NCBI GenBank assembly: GCA_037200385.1
Contig: JBBCGL010000001.1
Location: 4,665,418 to 4,729,417 of the forward strand
Length of the DNA stretch: 64,000 nt
From: Rhizomicrobium sp.
GTDB lineage: Bacteria; Pseudomonadota; Alphaproteobacteria; Micropepsales; Micropepsaceae
Direction: 5' to 3'
Shown here: positions 33,331 to 43,111 of the stretch, one piece after another
Numbering within the stretch: the first letter of the stretch is position 1
Layout: each line of letters begins with the position of its first letter
The notes under the pieces: generated by a model
The model's database searches: none
The model's input: the letters and a program-made list of their open reading frames with translations, nothing else
Told to the model about the DNA's origin: nothing
Position numbers and translations under genes: made by a program

Positions 33331-35493
33331 ATGATGCGTTTGCCACGGGCGGGAGCCATCACGGGCGTTGCGGGTGCCTTGGTCTTTTCGGGCACTGCGA
33401 CATTCGCTCAGACGAGCGTCGCCACCGATCAGCAATCACCTGCCGCAAACACGGCGCAAATCGAAACGATCGTGGTTACGGCGCAACGGCGTCCGGAGAA
33501 CCTGCAAGACGTGCCGATCTCGATGACGGCGTTCAGCGAACGGGATATCAAGGATCGCGGTGCATCGTCGATCCGGGACTTGCAGTTCGACGTGCCGAAC
33601 CTTGCGTTTACCGGTTCGAACGACTGGACCAATCCGAATGTCAACGTCCGCGGAATTACGAGCGCGCAATCGAATACCGGATTCGAGTCGCCCCTCGCCG
33701 TATACGTGGACGGCATATATATGGACGGGACCGCGGGCGTCGATTTGGACCTGGATGGCGTTCAGGGCCTGGAAGTCCTGCTCGGGCCGCAAGGCACCCT
33801 GTTTGGGCGAAATGTCACGGCCGGCGCGATCCTTCTCACCATGGCCAAGCCCACCGACGAATGGGGCGGGCAGCTTTACGCCGAAGACGGCACCTACTCC
33901 CGTGCAAAGATCGCCGGCATGCTCAATATCCCGCTTGTGTCCGACGAATTGGACATGCGGGTGGTTGCCTCTCATTCGGGCATGAACGGATATATAACCA
34001 ACCTGCACGACGACAGGAAATTCGGCGGTTACGATTCGGATTCCGTCAGGACGCAAGTCAGGTGGACGCCGATTCCGTCACTGACGGTGGACCTGGGCGC
34101 CGACTATTTCCATCAGGATGGATCTCTCGCCTATGGGCGGGTGACGGACCCCGCTGCTCCGGGATACACGGCCAGCAAAAGCACCGTGGACATAGACGGG
34201 CCGGACACTTTGAATCGGACCTTGGAGGGGTTGACCCTCAACGTCGAGTACAAGCTGCCCAGCGACGTTACGCTGACGTCGCTTACCGGTGTCAGGTCCA
34301 CAAAAGGCGGATATGAGGCAGATCTCGACAACAGTGCATTTGCGTTCCTGACGTCCGACTTCACGCGTGCCGACAAGGAAGTCACCCAGGAATTCCGGGT
34401 AACCTCAGATAGCGCATCGTCGTTGAGATATGTGTTCGGGCTGTATTATATCAACGAAAGCCTGAACAGCGTCGAACATGTTCTTGTGGGCCCGGCCTAC
34501 CCGTTGCCCCTCGGGAGCATGGAAGTTGTAAAGACCGGTATTGTCACCAATGCCTATGCCGCGTTCGGGCAGATCGACTATGACATTCTTCCGGATGTCA
34601 CGATCTCCGTCGGCGCACGTGAGACATATGAGACGAAAAATCTGACCTACTCTCAGAAGGGAATTGCGATCCTTGGAATACCGGACTTCAACCCGTTCGG
34701 AAATTCACAAACCGATTCAGCCTTCACGCCGGCCGGAAGCGTCACCTATCATCTCAACGAAGACGTAAATCTGTACGCGAAGATATCGAGCGGGTTCAAA
34801 GCGGGCGGCTTCAACGCATCGTTCCCCGCCGCATCGCCTGTCACGCCGCAATTATCCTTCGGACCCGAGCATGTGGTCAATTATGAAGTCGGCCTGAAGG
34901 CGGAGTTCTTCGACCATCGCCTGCGCGTCGATCAGTCCGTCTACTACGAAAAATACAAAGACATGCAGGTGCAGCAGATTTTCCAGACCTTCACGCAGGT
35001 GACAAATGCGGGCGCGGCCCAACTGACGGGCACGGAGCTCAACGTCACCGTAATCCCGATCGACCGGATGCTTCTTACCGCAGGCGTCGGATATTCGGAT
35101 GCGGTGTTCCTGACGTATCTGAACGCCGGGGGGCCGGGGGTCAACTACAATGGCAACAGCTTGCCGAACGCTCCGCGATGGACCTTCAATGCGGCGGCGG
35201 AATATAGCGTTCCCATGCCCTATGGGGAGGCGAAGGCGCGCGTCGAATACACCTACCGGGACAAGGTCAACGCGGATGCGGGGGAAAGCCCTGTCTTCCT
35301 CGTCAAAAGCCTCTCGCAGCTCAATGCCAGGCTCGCGTGGGACTTCGAGTCGAATTATGAGGTCGCGGTTTGGGGCAAGAACCTGACGAACCAGGTGACC
35401 GACGTGAACCCGCAGTTCAATGCGCTGGGAGCACAGCTCGCGACTTACAATATCGGCCGCACGATCGGCGTATCTCTGTCGGCGAAATTCTAG
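33331..35493 (+). CDS. TonB-dependent outer-membrane receptor
   Basis: 720 residues. A signal peptide ending near ATFAQT is followed by the TonB box-like IETIVVTAQRRPENLQDVPIS, a plug domain (GLEVLLGPQGTLFGRNVTAGAI), and a beta barrel ending in the classic C-terminal aromatic GRTIGVSLSAKF. It should import a large or scarce substrate across the outer membrane using TonB energy. Behind site c and ahead of a class V aminotransferase, it is the likely entry point for the compound the regulon degrades. The type is that of the many receptors in Caulobacter and sphingomonads. Confidence 0.93.
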   Translation: MMRLPRAGAITGVAGALVFSGTATFAQTSVATDQQSPAANTAQIETIVVTAQRRPENLQDVPISMTAFSERDIKDRGASSIRDLQFDVPNLAFTGSNDWTNPNVNVRGITSAQSNTGFESPLAVYVDGIYMDGTAGVDLDLDGVQGLEVLLGPQGTLFGRNVTAGAILLTMAKPTDEWGGQLYAEDGTYSRAKIAGMLNIPLVSDELDMRVVASHSGMNGYITNLHDDRKFGGYDSDSVRTQVRWTPIPSLTVDLGADYFHQDGSLAYGRVTDPAAPGYTASKSTVDIDGPDTLNRTLEGLTLNVEYKLPSDVTLTSLTGVRSTKGGYEADLDNSAFAFLTSDFTRADKEVTQEFRVTSDSASSLRYVFGLYYINESLNSVEHVLVGPAYPLPLGSMEVVKTGIVTNAYAAFGQIDYDILPDVTISVGARETYETKNLTYSQKGIAILGIPDFNPFGNSQTDSAFTPAGSVTYHLNEDVNLYAKISSGFKAGGFNASFPAASPVTPQLSFGPEHVVNYEVGLKAEFFDHRLRVDQSVYYEKYKDMQVQQIFQTFTQVTNAGAAQLTGTELNVTVIPIDRMLLTAGVGYSDAVFLTYLNAGGPGVNYNGNSLPNAPRWTFNAAAEYSVPMPYGEAKARVEYTYRDKVNADAGESPVFLVKSLSQLNARLAWDFESNYEVAVWGKNLTNQVTDVNPQFNALGAQLATYNIGRTIGVSLSAKF

Positions 35494-35623
35494 CGCGTAT
35501 GGTGCATGCCGTCAGTCGCGCGTTTGGGAGTCATGCGAGCGGGGGCTTCGAAGACGCGATGCGTCCGCGTCACCGGTCCGGAATGCATCTTCGGATCCGG
35601 CCTTCGAAGCGGAAGAGATTGCC

Positions 35624-36778
35624 GTGACCACGGAGTTCCGTCAGCACTGGGGCCTCGATCCGGCCGTGGAATTCCTGAATCACGGATCGTTCGGCGCCTG
35701 TCCGACCGCGGTGCTGAAAGCACAGACGCTGCTCCGCGAAGAGATGGAGCTGGAGCCGATGGAGTTCTTCACGCGAACTCTGCTCGGCCGTCTCAACGGC
35801 GCCAGGGACGCCGTCGCCGAATTTGTCGGAGCGGATGCGGAGGGTCTGGTCTTCGTGCCGAACGCCTCGACCGGCGTGAACGCGGTGCTGCGATCCCTCC
35901 GGTTCGAGCCGGGCGACGAGATCCTGGCGACGGACGTTACGTATTGCCGAAAGGCCGTCGATTTCGTGGCGGATCGCAGCGGCGCCCGGGTGGTCGTGGC
36001 CGACTTGCCGTTCCCCGTGAGCGGCGACGACGAAATCGTCGAAGCGGTCCTGGTGAAGATAACGACGCGGACGCGTATCGTTCTCCTCGACCACGTGACG
36101 AGCACGACATCGGTGATCCTTCCGATTGCGCGCCTGGTCGGGGAAATACAAAGCCGCGGTATCGATGTGCTGGTGGACGGCGCCCACGCGCCGGGGATGA
36201 TACCGCTTTCGCTTTCCAAGATCGGCGCGGCCTACTACACGGGCAACGCGCATAAGTGGCTCTGCGCGCCCAAGGGCGCCGCCTTCCTTCATGTGCGGCG
36301 AGACCGCCACGCCGGTCTGCATCCCACGGTCATCAGCCATGGCTATGGCCGCGGATTGCACCCCGAGTTCAATTGGACGGGCACGTGCGACCCGACCGCG
36401 TCGCTCTGCGTCCCTGAAGCCATTGCGTATGTCGGGGGGCTTCTGCCGGGCGGTTGGCAGGAGATCATGGCCCGAAACCGGGCGCTGGCGCTCGAGGCGC
36501 GGACGCTTGCGCTCAAGGCGCTGGGCAGCAAAATACCGTGTCCCGACTCGATGGTCGGATCAATGGCTTCAGTCCCGCTACCGGCATTCGACGAGGGTGC
36601 GATGGCGCGGATCGGCACCGACCTTCGGACCTGGTTCCGGGAAAGGGGCGTAAGCACGTGGTTTTCGCCCGAACCGCCCTACATCCTGCGTATTTCGGCG
36701 CATCTCTATAACGATATCGAGCAGTTCAAGAAGCTCGCCGATTTGCTGTCCGAGCTCTTCCGTCCTGCCGGAGCATGA
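35624..36778 (+). CDS. Class V aminotransferase (isopenicillin N epimerase-like)
   Basis: 384 residues. FLNHGSFGACPTAVLKAQ is the start typical of isopenicillin N epimerase-like class V enzymes, VDGAHAPGMIPLSL holds the PLP-contacting Asp, and YYTGNAHKWLCAPKGAAFL the Schiff-base Lys. GGAAGAG precedes the GTG at 35624. Family members epimerise, desulfurate or eliminate from amino acids. Here, behind the receptor gene, epimerisation or cleavage of an unusual amino-acid residue is plausible; beta-lactam synthesis is not suggested by the neighbours. Confidence 0.85.
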   Translation: MTTEFRQHWGLDPAVEFLNHGSFGACPTAVLKAQTLLREEMELEPMEFFTRTLLGRLNGARDAVAEFVGADAEGLVFVPNASTGVNAVLRSLRFEPGDEILATDVTYCRKAVDFVADRSGARVVVADLPFPVSGDDEIVEAVLVKITTRTRIVLLDHVTSTTSVILPIARLVGEIQSRGIDVLVDGAHAPGMIPLSLSKIGAAYYTGNAHKWLCAPKGAAFLHVRRDRHAGLHPTVISHGYGRGLHPEFNWTGTCDPTASLCVPEAIAYVGGLLPGGWQEIMARNRALALEARTLALKALGSKIPCPDSMVGSMASVPLPAFDEGAMARIGTDLRTWFRERGVSTWFSPEPPYILRISAHLYNDIEQFKKLADLLSELFRPAGA

Positions 36779-36808
36779 GATTCATCTATCGCCAAACCGA
36801 GGGGCGCA

Positions 36809-37543
36809 TCAAAGCCCCAGCTTGATAGCCGCGCGTTCGACGAAGGCAATTTCCTCTTCCGTCATCGGCGGATAGCTCTCCCTGGCGACGTTGCCGATAT
36901 AGCCGATCTCGGGGAAATTCCGCTCCATGCTGTAATAGGCGCTGACCGTGATGCTGCGGAAGCGCAGAAAGAATTGATATTTCTGCGCGGGCGTCGGGTC
37001 GGTTTGGGCCGACGTCTGTTTCGATGCCGGCGTGGCGGGCTCGAGGTATTGCTGCATCGCGGCCAGAGGCGACATGCCCGGCGCCGGCGGCGCAGCGAGA
37101 TCGGCAAGCAGTTCGCGCTGCATCTCCTTGCCGGCTTCCCAGAACGCTTTCCGCCCTTGCCGCCGGGAGCGCTCATTCAACCGGTCGAGCCCCGGAACGA
37201 TCACCGCACGGTCCTGCAATTGATCGGGGTAGGGCGCGCTCACCCACTCGTCGATGAAATCGGCGATGCCGACCGCGCTCGGCGCGGGAAAGCCATCCAC
37301 CGGCGGCAGAATAAGATCCGCCAGGGTGGCCGCGCCTCTCAACTGGTCGGGCGTCATGGTGCGTGGCCAGGGGGTGAAAGGATTGAGCAGATCGGGATCG
37401 CGGCCATATCCCTTTACGCTCGCCTGCGGCTCGGCGGCCGCCAACGCCGCACGCATCGGCGGGAAACCGGACAGCGCCGCGGCCGCACCGAACCAGGCCA
37501 GCGTCGTCCGCCTGCTGAGACGAATGGGATCGGACGCGCTCAT
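36809..37543 (-). CDS. Gluconate 2-dehydrogenase subunit 3-family Tat protein
   Basis: 244 residues. The start PIRLSRRTTLAWFGAAAALSG is a twin-arginine signal with a hydrophobic stretch. The rest, with LRGAATLADLILPPVDGFPAPSAVGIADFIDEW, is the gluconate_2-dh3 family, the small partner of periplasmic GMC oxidoreductases. The start overlaps the stop codon of the GMC gene (ATGA). The GMC enzyme has no signal of its own that I can see, so this subunit probably carries it to the periplasm by hitch-hiking on the Tat path. Confidence 0.88.
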   Translation of the reverse strand: MSASDPIRLSRRTTLAWFGAAAALSGFPPMRAALAAAEPQASVKGYGRDPDLLNPFTPWPRTMTPDQLRGAATLADLILPPVDGFPAPSAVGIADFIDEWVSAPYPDQLQDRAVIVPGLDRLNERSRRQGRKAFWEAGKEMQRELLADLAAPPAPGMSPLAAMQQYLEPATPASKQTSAQTDPTPAQKYQFFLRFRSITVSAYYSMERNFPEIGYIGNVARESYPPMTEEEIAFVERAAIKLGL

Positions 37544-39252
37544 AGTTCCCCCGCCTTGAATTTGCGCACGAGATAGTCGCTGCTGCGCCAGCTCAGTGCC
37601 AGGATCGTCAATGTCGGATTCTTGTCGGAGCTGGAGGCGAAGACGCCGCCGTCCATGACGAACAGATTGTCCACGCTCCATGTCTGACCATGGGCGTTGA
37701 CGACCGAATCGCGCGGCGAACGGCCCATGCGTGTCGTTCCGGTCTCGTGGATGGCCTCGCCGCCGCGCGTGATCGCCTTTACGCCGTCGGTATCGCCGCC
37801 CACGAGCACGTTGCCGCCGAGGCGCCGCATGATCTCGAGGAACGTCTTGCGCATATGGGAGGCTTGCCGGATTTCGCTGTCACCCCATTTCCAGTGGAAG
37901 CGCGGCACCGGCACGCCCCAGTCGTCCGTGACGGTCGGATCGAGGTCGCAATAGCAATCGTCATTGGGCAGCATTTCGCCGTTCCCGGAGAACGTGATGA
38001 TGGTGCCGAACTTGCGCCGCATCTCCTCGCGCAGCTCCCGGCCATGCGGCGCATCGCAGATATCGACGATCCCGGCGAAGGCCATGGCCGGCATGAACCG
38101 GCCTCCGGACACATCGATGTGGTAGCCGCGCGGGAAATCCAGCTCGCCGCGGGTCTGCTGTGCGTGGCCCCACCAGGGCGCATAGATATGCGCGCTGGAA
38201 ATCCCGTCGTCGTTGCGCGGCGGAAGCCCCTCGAGGGCGGGCACCTGCGCGACGCCATAGGCGATGACGCTATCCATCAGATTGCGTCCCACCTGGCCCG
38301 ACTCGTTGGCCAGGCCCGCGGGGTGGCGCGCATCTCTGGAATTGAGAAGGATGCGTGCGCTTTCGCAGGCGCTCGCCGCCAGAACAACCGCCTTGGCGCG
38401 CGCGGTGTAGCGTTGCCCGGTCTTGCGGTCGATGATGGCGACGCCGGTCGCGCGGCCCTCTTGCCCGACCAGAACTTTGTGAACGAAGGAATTGGTGCGT
38501 ATCTCGAGATTGCCGGTGGCGACCGCCGGTGGAAGAAGCACGGTGGTGCTTTGGAAATTCGCGCGGATGGAGCAGCCCCGGTAACAATACGTCGCATACA
38601 GACAGGCCGGGCGATCGCCCAAAGGTTGCGTCAAGATCGCCGAGCGGATCGCGGCGGTCGGGATGTTCATGCCGTCGAGCGCGCGCTTTATCAGATACTC
38701 GTAGGGGCGCATCGGCGGAGCAGGCTGGGCCGAGGGCGAGCTGGGAGCGTTTTCCAGATCCTCCTGGCCGCCGCAAAGCCCGATCAGTTTTTCCACCCGA
38801 TCGTACCAGGGCGCCAGATCGTCATAGCTGATGGGCCAGTCCGCACCATGGCCGTCCCGGCTGCGGCCGTTGAAATCATACGGTCCCATGCGCAGCGATA
38901 TGCGTCCCCAGTGATTGGTGCGCCCGCCCAGCATGCGGGCGCGATACCAGCGAAAGGCCGAGCCCGGCGCGAGCGTATAGGGCTCGCCCGGAACGTCCCA
39001 TCCGCCGCCGACCGTCGCGTCGTAATAGCCGAAGGGCTTGTCCGGCGTGGACGCGCCGAACAGCGGCGCCTTTTCCGGCAGGTCGAACATGGGCGTTTCC
39101 CGCTCGGGCTTGTAGTCGCGCCCGGCCTCCAGGAGCAGCACCCGCAGTCCGGCTTGCGCCAAGACATAGGCGCTCATCCCGCCGCCGGCGCCGGCGCCGA
39201 CGACGATGGCATCCCAGAGTTCTTCCGTCACGGTTTTCTCCTCCGGCATCAT
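37540..39252 (-). CDS. GMC-family FAD oxidoreductase, probable glycoside 3-dehydrogenase
   Basis: 570 residues. DAIVVGAGAGGGMSAYVLA is the FAD-binding motif, NHWGRISLRMGPYDF and the C-terminal HETGTTRMG, VNAHGQTWSVDNLFVMDGG and KNPTLTILALSWRSSDYL are GMC signatures of the gluconate/glucoside dehydrogenase type. The gene overlaps the DUF1080 gene upstream and the small Tat subunit downstream by ATGA. This trio resembles known pathways in which a sugar is oxidised at C3 and the 3-keto-glycoside is then cleaved. Sugar removal from a glycosylated substrate is inferred. Confidence 0.87.
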   Translation of the reverse strand: MMPEEKTVTEELWDAIVVGAGAGGGMSAYVLAQAGLRVLLLEAGRDYKPERETPMFDLPEKAPLFGASTPDKPFGYYDATVGGGWDVPGEPYTLAPGSAFRWYRARMLGGRTNHWGRISLRMGPYDFNGRSRDGHGADWPISYDDLAPWYDRVEKLIGLCGGQEDLENAPSSPSAQPAPPMRPYEYLIKRALDGMNIPTAAIRSAILTQPLGDRPACLYATYCYRGCSIRANFQSTTVLLPPAVATGNLEIRTNSFVHKVLVGQEGRATGVAIIDRKTGQRYTARAKAVVLAASACESARILLNSRDARHPAGLANESGQVGRNLMDSVIAYGVAQVPALEGLPPRNDDGISSAHIYAPWWGHAQQTRGELDFPRGYHIDVSGGRFMPAMAFAGIVDICDAPHGRELREEMRRKFGTIITFSGNGEMLPNDDCYCDLDPTVTDDWGVPVPRFHWKWGDSEIRQASHMRKTFLEIMRRLGGNVLVGGDTDGVKAITRGGEAIHETGTTRMGRSPRDSVVNAHGQTWSVDNLFVMDGGVFASSSDKNPTLTILALSWRSSDYLVRKFKAGEL

Positions 39253-40214
39253 GGTATCTCGCGCACCCAGATATTCCGGAAGCTCAGGGGGCGGGAGGAA
39301 TCGGGATGGGCCTGCAGCTTTATCGCGGCACGGTCGTACGGGCGATAGGAAGGCCTGTAGAGGAAGGAGGTCTCGCCTTGGAGCGCCACGTGGTTCTGCA
39401 CAAGCACGCCGTTGTGAAAGAGGGTGACGTAAGCCGGGCTCTTGAGCGATCCCTTGCCGTCGAATCGCGGCGCCGTCCACACCACGTCATAGGACTGCCA
39501 CGCGCCGGGGGGGCGCGCGGCGTTCACCAGCGGCGCCGACTCCTTATAGAGGCTCGCGGCTTCGCCATTGACGTAGGTCGGATTGTTCCAGGAGTCCAAA
39601 ATCTGAATTTCATAGCCCGCGTCGTAGGGGCCGGTCGAAGCCAGGAAGACCCCACTATTTCCGCGCGCCTGGCCCTTGCCTTCGACGTCCTTCGGAATGC
39701 GCCATTCGATGTGGAGCTGGTAGTCCTTGAAATGCCGCTTGGTCTCGATGTTGCCCTGGGCTTTGCCGACCGTGAGGACACCGCCCTGAACCGGCCAATG
39801 GGCTGGCATATGATCGTTTGCGCTGATCCAGCCGTCGAGATTTCGGCCGTCGAACAGCACGATGGCGTCCGAAGGCGGCGCGCCTTGGACGGTGCCGGGC
39901 GATACTTTGGGCGGCACCGGGGTCCACTGCTCGGTTTTCTTGATGATGGCTTCCAGCTTTTCGAACCTGTCGAGCGTGACGTCACAGGTCTCGTCTGCAC
40001 GGCAAACGCCGGTGTAGCGGAACATCCCCACCAAGGTGGCGGACATTTCGGCCGTGAGCTTGCACTCCACGTTCGGACGACACGCGTCGGCATCCTGAAG
40101 CGCCTTGACGAACTGCGGCGACAGCGGCTGCGCGGCAGCGGCCGTCGGTTGCTCCGCTTCAAGCATCGTCAGGCCGAGGAGCAGGCTCACAGCGAAAAGG
40201 CTCGTGGTTCTCAT
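39249..40214 (-). CDS. DUF1080 protein, probable periplasmic 3-keto-glycoside hydrolase
   Basis: 321 residues. A signal peptide (LFAVSLLLGLTMLEAEQPTA) leads into a Cys-containing spacer (ADACRPNVECKL, VCRADETCDV) and then the DUF1080/3-keto-disaccharide hydrolase domain: VLFDGRNLDGWISAND, HIEWRIPKD, GNSGVFLAS and YEIQILDSWNNPTY are characteristic. Family members hydrolyse 3-keto-glycosides. It precedes the GMC gene with an ATGA overlap. GCGGAAAA lies upstream of the ATG at 40214. Confidence 0.88.
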   Translation of the reverse strand: MRTTSLFAVSLLLGLTMLEAEQPTAAAAQPLSPQFVKALQDADACRPNVECKLTAEMSATLVGMFRYTGVCRADETCDVTLDRFEKLEAIIKKTEQWTPVPPKVSPGTVQGAPPSDAIVLFDGRNLDGWISANDHMPAHWPVQGGVLTVGKAQGNIETKRHFKDYQLHIEWRIPKDVEGKGQARGNSGVFLASTGPYDAGYEIQILDSWNNPTYVNGEAASLYKESAPLVNAARPPGAWQSYDVVWTAPRFDGKGSLKSPAYVTLFHNGVLVQNHVALQGETSFLYRPSYRPYDRAAIKLQAHPDSSRPLSFRNIWVREIP

Positions 40215-40246
40215 GGCAATTTTCCGCTGAAATGAACGGGGGCAAA

Positions 40247-41749
40247 CTAGGAACTCGGAAGGCGCGCGGCACGTTCGTCCCGGAGGGCATTCCGTCGTGC
40301 TTTTCCGGCATCGTCGCGAAGCGGAAAATCGACGAATTCGAATGTCTTCGGAAGCTTGTAGCGGGCAAGATGAGCCGAGGCATGATTCAACAGATCGTCC
40401 GCCTGCAGGCTCACGCCGCGCTCGAGCTCGACGATGGCGTGGACACGCTGGCCCCATTCGGCATCCCGCAATCCGATCACGATGACCGAATTGACTTTGG
40501 GATGACTGCCGAGCGCGGCTTCGACCTCCGCCGGATAGATGTTGGCGCCGCCGGAGAGGATGAGGTCGGTGCGCCTGTCCGAAAGGTAGAGATAGCCGGC
40601 TTCGTCGAAATAGCCGAGATCGCCCAAGGATTCCCAATCGCCGAGCGTCTTGGGCGCCGCACCGATATAGTGATACGTCGTCCCTCGGCCGGCGTCGGGG
40701 AGGAAGTAAATCTCGCCGGTTTCGCCGGGGCGGCAATCGCGGCCGGCGTCGTCAAGAACGCGAATTCGCGAACCGGGCTGCGGCTTGCCGACGGAGCCCT
40801 GGCGCTCCAGCCATTCCGTTCCGCTGATGAGGGTCGTGCCCTGGCGTTCCGTTCCGGCATACAGCTCGAATATCCTCTCCGGGCCGAGCCAATCGATCCA
40901 CGCCTGCTTCAACCAGGTCGGGCAAGGCGCGGCCATGTGGAAGACGGTGTGCAGGGACGCGAGATCGAAGCGCGCGCGAACATCGCTTCCCAGGCGCCAG
41001 ATCCGGTGCATCATCGTCGGGACGAAATTGACCCAGCCGACCTTGCGATCCTCAACGAGCGCCAAGGCCCGTTCGGCGTCGAACCGGCCCATCTCGACGA
41101 CCGTGGCACCCGTGAAGAGCCCGTAATGCATGCCCACGAACGGCGCATTGTGGTACAGCGGGCCGGGATTGAGCAGCACGTCGTCGAGACGCTGACCGAA
41201 TACCGTGACCTTGGGGTCCCACAATCCCGGCATATGATCGACGATGATCTTCGGCTGGCCGGTTGAGCCGCCGCTGGCCATCGCCTTCCAATGCGTTGAA
41301 ATCACCTCCGGCAATTCCTCGGCGGACAGGCTCTCGTCGAGCCAGCGGCCGCCGCGCACAGCCTTGTGCCCCGCCAGGTCATGGAGGTTCGCGCCGATCA
41401 CCATTTTCGGCTGCGCAACGGCCAAAAGAGTGGAGAATTCCGTCGCGGGAAGTTTGTGCGATACGACATTCGGAATGGCGCCGAGCTTCCAAAGCGCAAA
41501 GGTCGTCTCGTAGAATTCCAGGCCGTTCGGCAATGCGATCGTCACGAGATCGCCGGCCTTCACACCATCCGCGGCCAGCATCCTCGCTCTGCGATTGGCC
41601 TGCGCCTCTAGCTGTTCGCGACTGATGGTTTCGTCGCCGATGACCAAGGCCGGCCGGCGTGGATCGCGCGCCGCGTGATAGGCCAGCAACCGGCCAAGCG
41701 GCAGCCCGCCGCTCCCGTTCAGCAGGGCTGGAGATGCGTTTACCGCCAT
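40247..41749 (-). CDS. AMP-forming acyl-CoA ligase
   Basis: 500 residues. MASGGSTGQPKIIV is the ATP-binding P-loop, ELYAGTERQGTT the motif II region, YLSDRRTDLILSGGANIYP the hinge and GKARRNALR the C-terminal Lys. The form is that of the bile-acid and aryl/fatty-acid CoA ligases. It lies second in the minus-strand operon that starts behind operator site d. It would activate the carboxylic acid freed from the substrate, feeding the thiolase and dehydrogenase steps. Confidence 0.88.
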   Translation of the reverse strand: MAVNASPALLNGSGGLPLGRLLAYHAARDPRRPALVIGDETISREQLEAQANRRARMLAADGVKAGDLVTIALPNGLEFYETTFALWKLGAIPNVVSHKLPATEFSTLLAVAQPKMVIGANLHDLAGHKAVRGGRWLDESLSAEELPEVISTHWKAMASGGSTGQPKIIVDHMPGLWDPKVTVFGQRLDDVLLNPGPLYHNAPFVGMHYGLFTGATVVEMGRFDAERALALVEDRKVGWVNFVPTMMHRIWRLGSDVRARFDLASLHTVFHMAAPCPTWLKQAWIDWLGPERIFELYAGTERQGTTLISGTEWLERQGSVGKPQPGSRIRVLDDAGRDCRPGETGEIYFLPDAGRGTTYHYIGAAPKTLGDWESLGDLGYFDEAGYLYLSDRRTDLILSGGANIYPAEVEAALGSHPKVNSVIVIGLRDAEWGQRVHAIVELERGVSLQADDLLNHASAHLARYKLPKTFEFVDFPLRDDAGKARRNALRDERAARLPSS

Positions 41750-41785
41750 GGAACCCGTCTCCGGCTTCGTTGTCGACTGCAGACT

Positions 41786-42907
41786 CTACGTTTCCGTGGC
41801 CGGCGAACTTGGCGCGCCGCTTCCGGACTGCACGCACAGCCAGTCGACGCACCGTTCCGCGTCCGCCCGCCCTTTCGAGACGACCATGCGCCTCCATGCG
41901 GGGTCGTCGGGGCAGAAAAACGCGCGGATGCGCTGGCGATGCGCGGCACCGTCAGCGGTGTCCAGCTTCCCCTGACCGAAGAGCCAGTTTCCGAGGCGGA
42001 GCTCATCCATCATGGCGGCGGTATCGAGCGTGCCGAACTCCAGCGCGTAGGTCAGATGTTCGCTCTGCGGAAGAAGCTCCTGCAGCAGATGCAGAGCCGA
42101 TCGAGGATGACTGGGAATGAGCGGAAAGGCCCCGGGATAATAGAGCTCGCCGAACAGTTCCGTCAGCGCCGCGAATTGCGGAGAGGCGGGATTGTCATAT
42201 GAAACTGGCGTTCCCTGGCCATAGCGGCCGAAGCCGGTGTGGATATCCATGCTGAGGATCCGCGTCGCATGACGAAGATGGCGAGCGGCCGTCTTCGCCA
42301 GGACTCCGCGCGACCAGGACGGGTGATCGCCGTGATAGGTGAGACCCAAGGGGTGCGCACTTTGCCCGAGGCGCATGATCTTTTGCAGCTCTTCAGGGCC
42401 ATGGCGCTCCACAAAGGCCGCGAGCCGCCTGTTCGCATCGTCGCGCAGCGGGCCTGTCCATTCGACCGGGTTGATCTGATCGACCAACGCATCGTAGCCG
42501 GGATTCTCGAAACGCTGCTCCGGGGGGTATACGAAATTTCGGAAGACATCGATGTTTTCGTGGTCGGCATGGTGATCCCATGCCGTGCCCCAAGGATTTA
42601 TCAAATGGACATGCACGGTCCGAATTTGCGCGGATTGGAAGACAGCGGGCTGTTCCTCGACGAGCGAGAGCTGGATGGCCGCGCCGGGCAACCCCTCGTC
42701 GCCGTGCACGCCGGACACCGTCACGAGCGCCTTTTCCGACGCCGAAGGCCCCAGCGCGGCGGTCACGCAGACGCAGCCGTTCTTGTCGGGGCTGAGCAAA
42801 TCCAGTTCGAACGTCTCGATATCGGCTCCGGCGCGTCCCGCCGCCTCCAGAAACCGCGCCGTCGCCACATCGGCAGTCGGGGAAAAGCAGGCCGGCATAT
42901 CGAGCAT
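41786..42907 (-). CDS. DUF2817 (M14-like) metallo-carboxypeptidase/deacylase
   Basis: 373 residues. VTVSGVHGDEGLPGAAIQLSL contains the HxxE zinc pair of the M14 superfamily as in DUF2817, HLINPWGTAWDHHADHENIDVFRNF contains the following conserved Asn/Arg region, and DIHTGFGRYG the third zinc His. Relatives remove acyl or amino-acid groups. First gene of the minus-strand operon (DUF2817, acyl-CoA ligase, DUF1080, GMC, Tat subunit) behind site d. Frame and family are clear; substrate is not. Confidence 0.82.
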   Translation of the reverse strand: MLDMPACFSPTADVATARFLEAAGRAGADIETFELDLLSPDKNGCVCVTAALGPSASEKALVTVSGVHGDEGLPGAAIQLSLVEEQPAVFQSAQIRTVHVHLINPWGTAWDHHADHENIDVFRNFVYPPEQRFENPGYDALVDQINPVEWTGPLRDDANRRLAAFVERHGPEELQKIMRLGQSAHPLGLTYHGDHPSWSRGVLAKTAARHLRHATRILSMDIHTGFGRYGQGTPVSYDNPASPQFAALTELFGELYYPGAFPLIPSHPRSALHLLQELLPQSEHLTYALEFGTLDTAAMMDELRLGNWLFGQGKLDTADGAAHRQRIRAFFCPDDPAWRRMVVSKGRADAERCVDWLCVQSGSGAPSSPATET

Positions 42908-42986
42908 GAACGCAACCTCGCATGGAGCGGGTACGGAGAACGAAAGCCTCCTCCCGCATTCGAAAATTCGCGACGTGGAGATAAAT

Positions 42987-43000
42987 AGTCTAGTGTGACT
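42987..43000 (-). promoter_or_regulatory. RGTC-N6-GACT operator, site d
   Basis: On the minus strand it reads AGTC-ACACTA-GACT and is followed by ATTTAT, a possible -10 for the DUF2817 operon. On the plus strand a second AGTC half-site follows at once (GACTAGTC), so two repressor dimers could bind side by side. Confidence 0.7.
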
Positions 43001-43097
43001 AGTCTACTACCATGGATATCATCTAGTCGACAAGCTTCCGCTATCAACGCCCAAACGGCCAGCATGGGGCGTTTTTGGCTGGCAGCGGATCATTAAT

Positions 43098-43111
43098 AGT
43101 CAGGTTGGACT
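43098..43111 (+). promoter_or_regulatory. RGTC-N6-GACT operator, site e
   Basis: AGTC-AGGTTG-GACT followed by AATTATTATTGCG, so a TAATTA -10 overlaps its right end. It faces the hydrolase-transporter-peptidase-acylase operon whose first start codon is about 170 bases downstream. Confidence 0.7.

Noticed and set aside
41768-41783. Eighth operator (GTC-N7-GACT)
   Set aside because: The spacing is seven, not six, and it lies between two co-directional genes with no promoter-like sequence.
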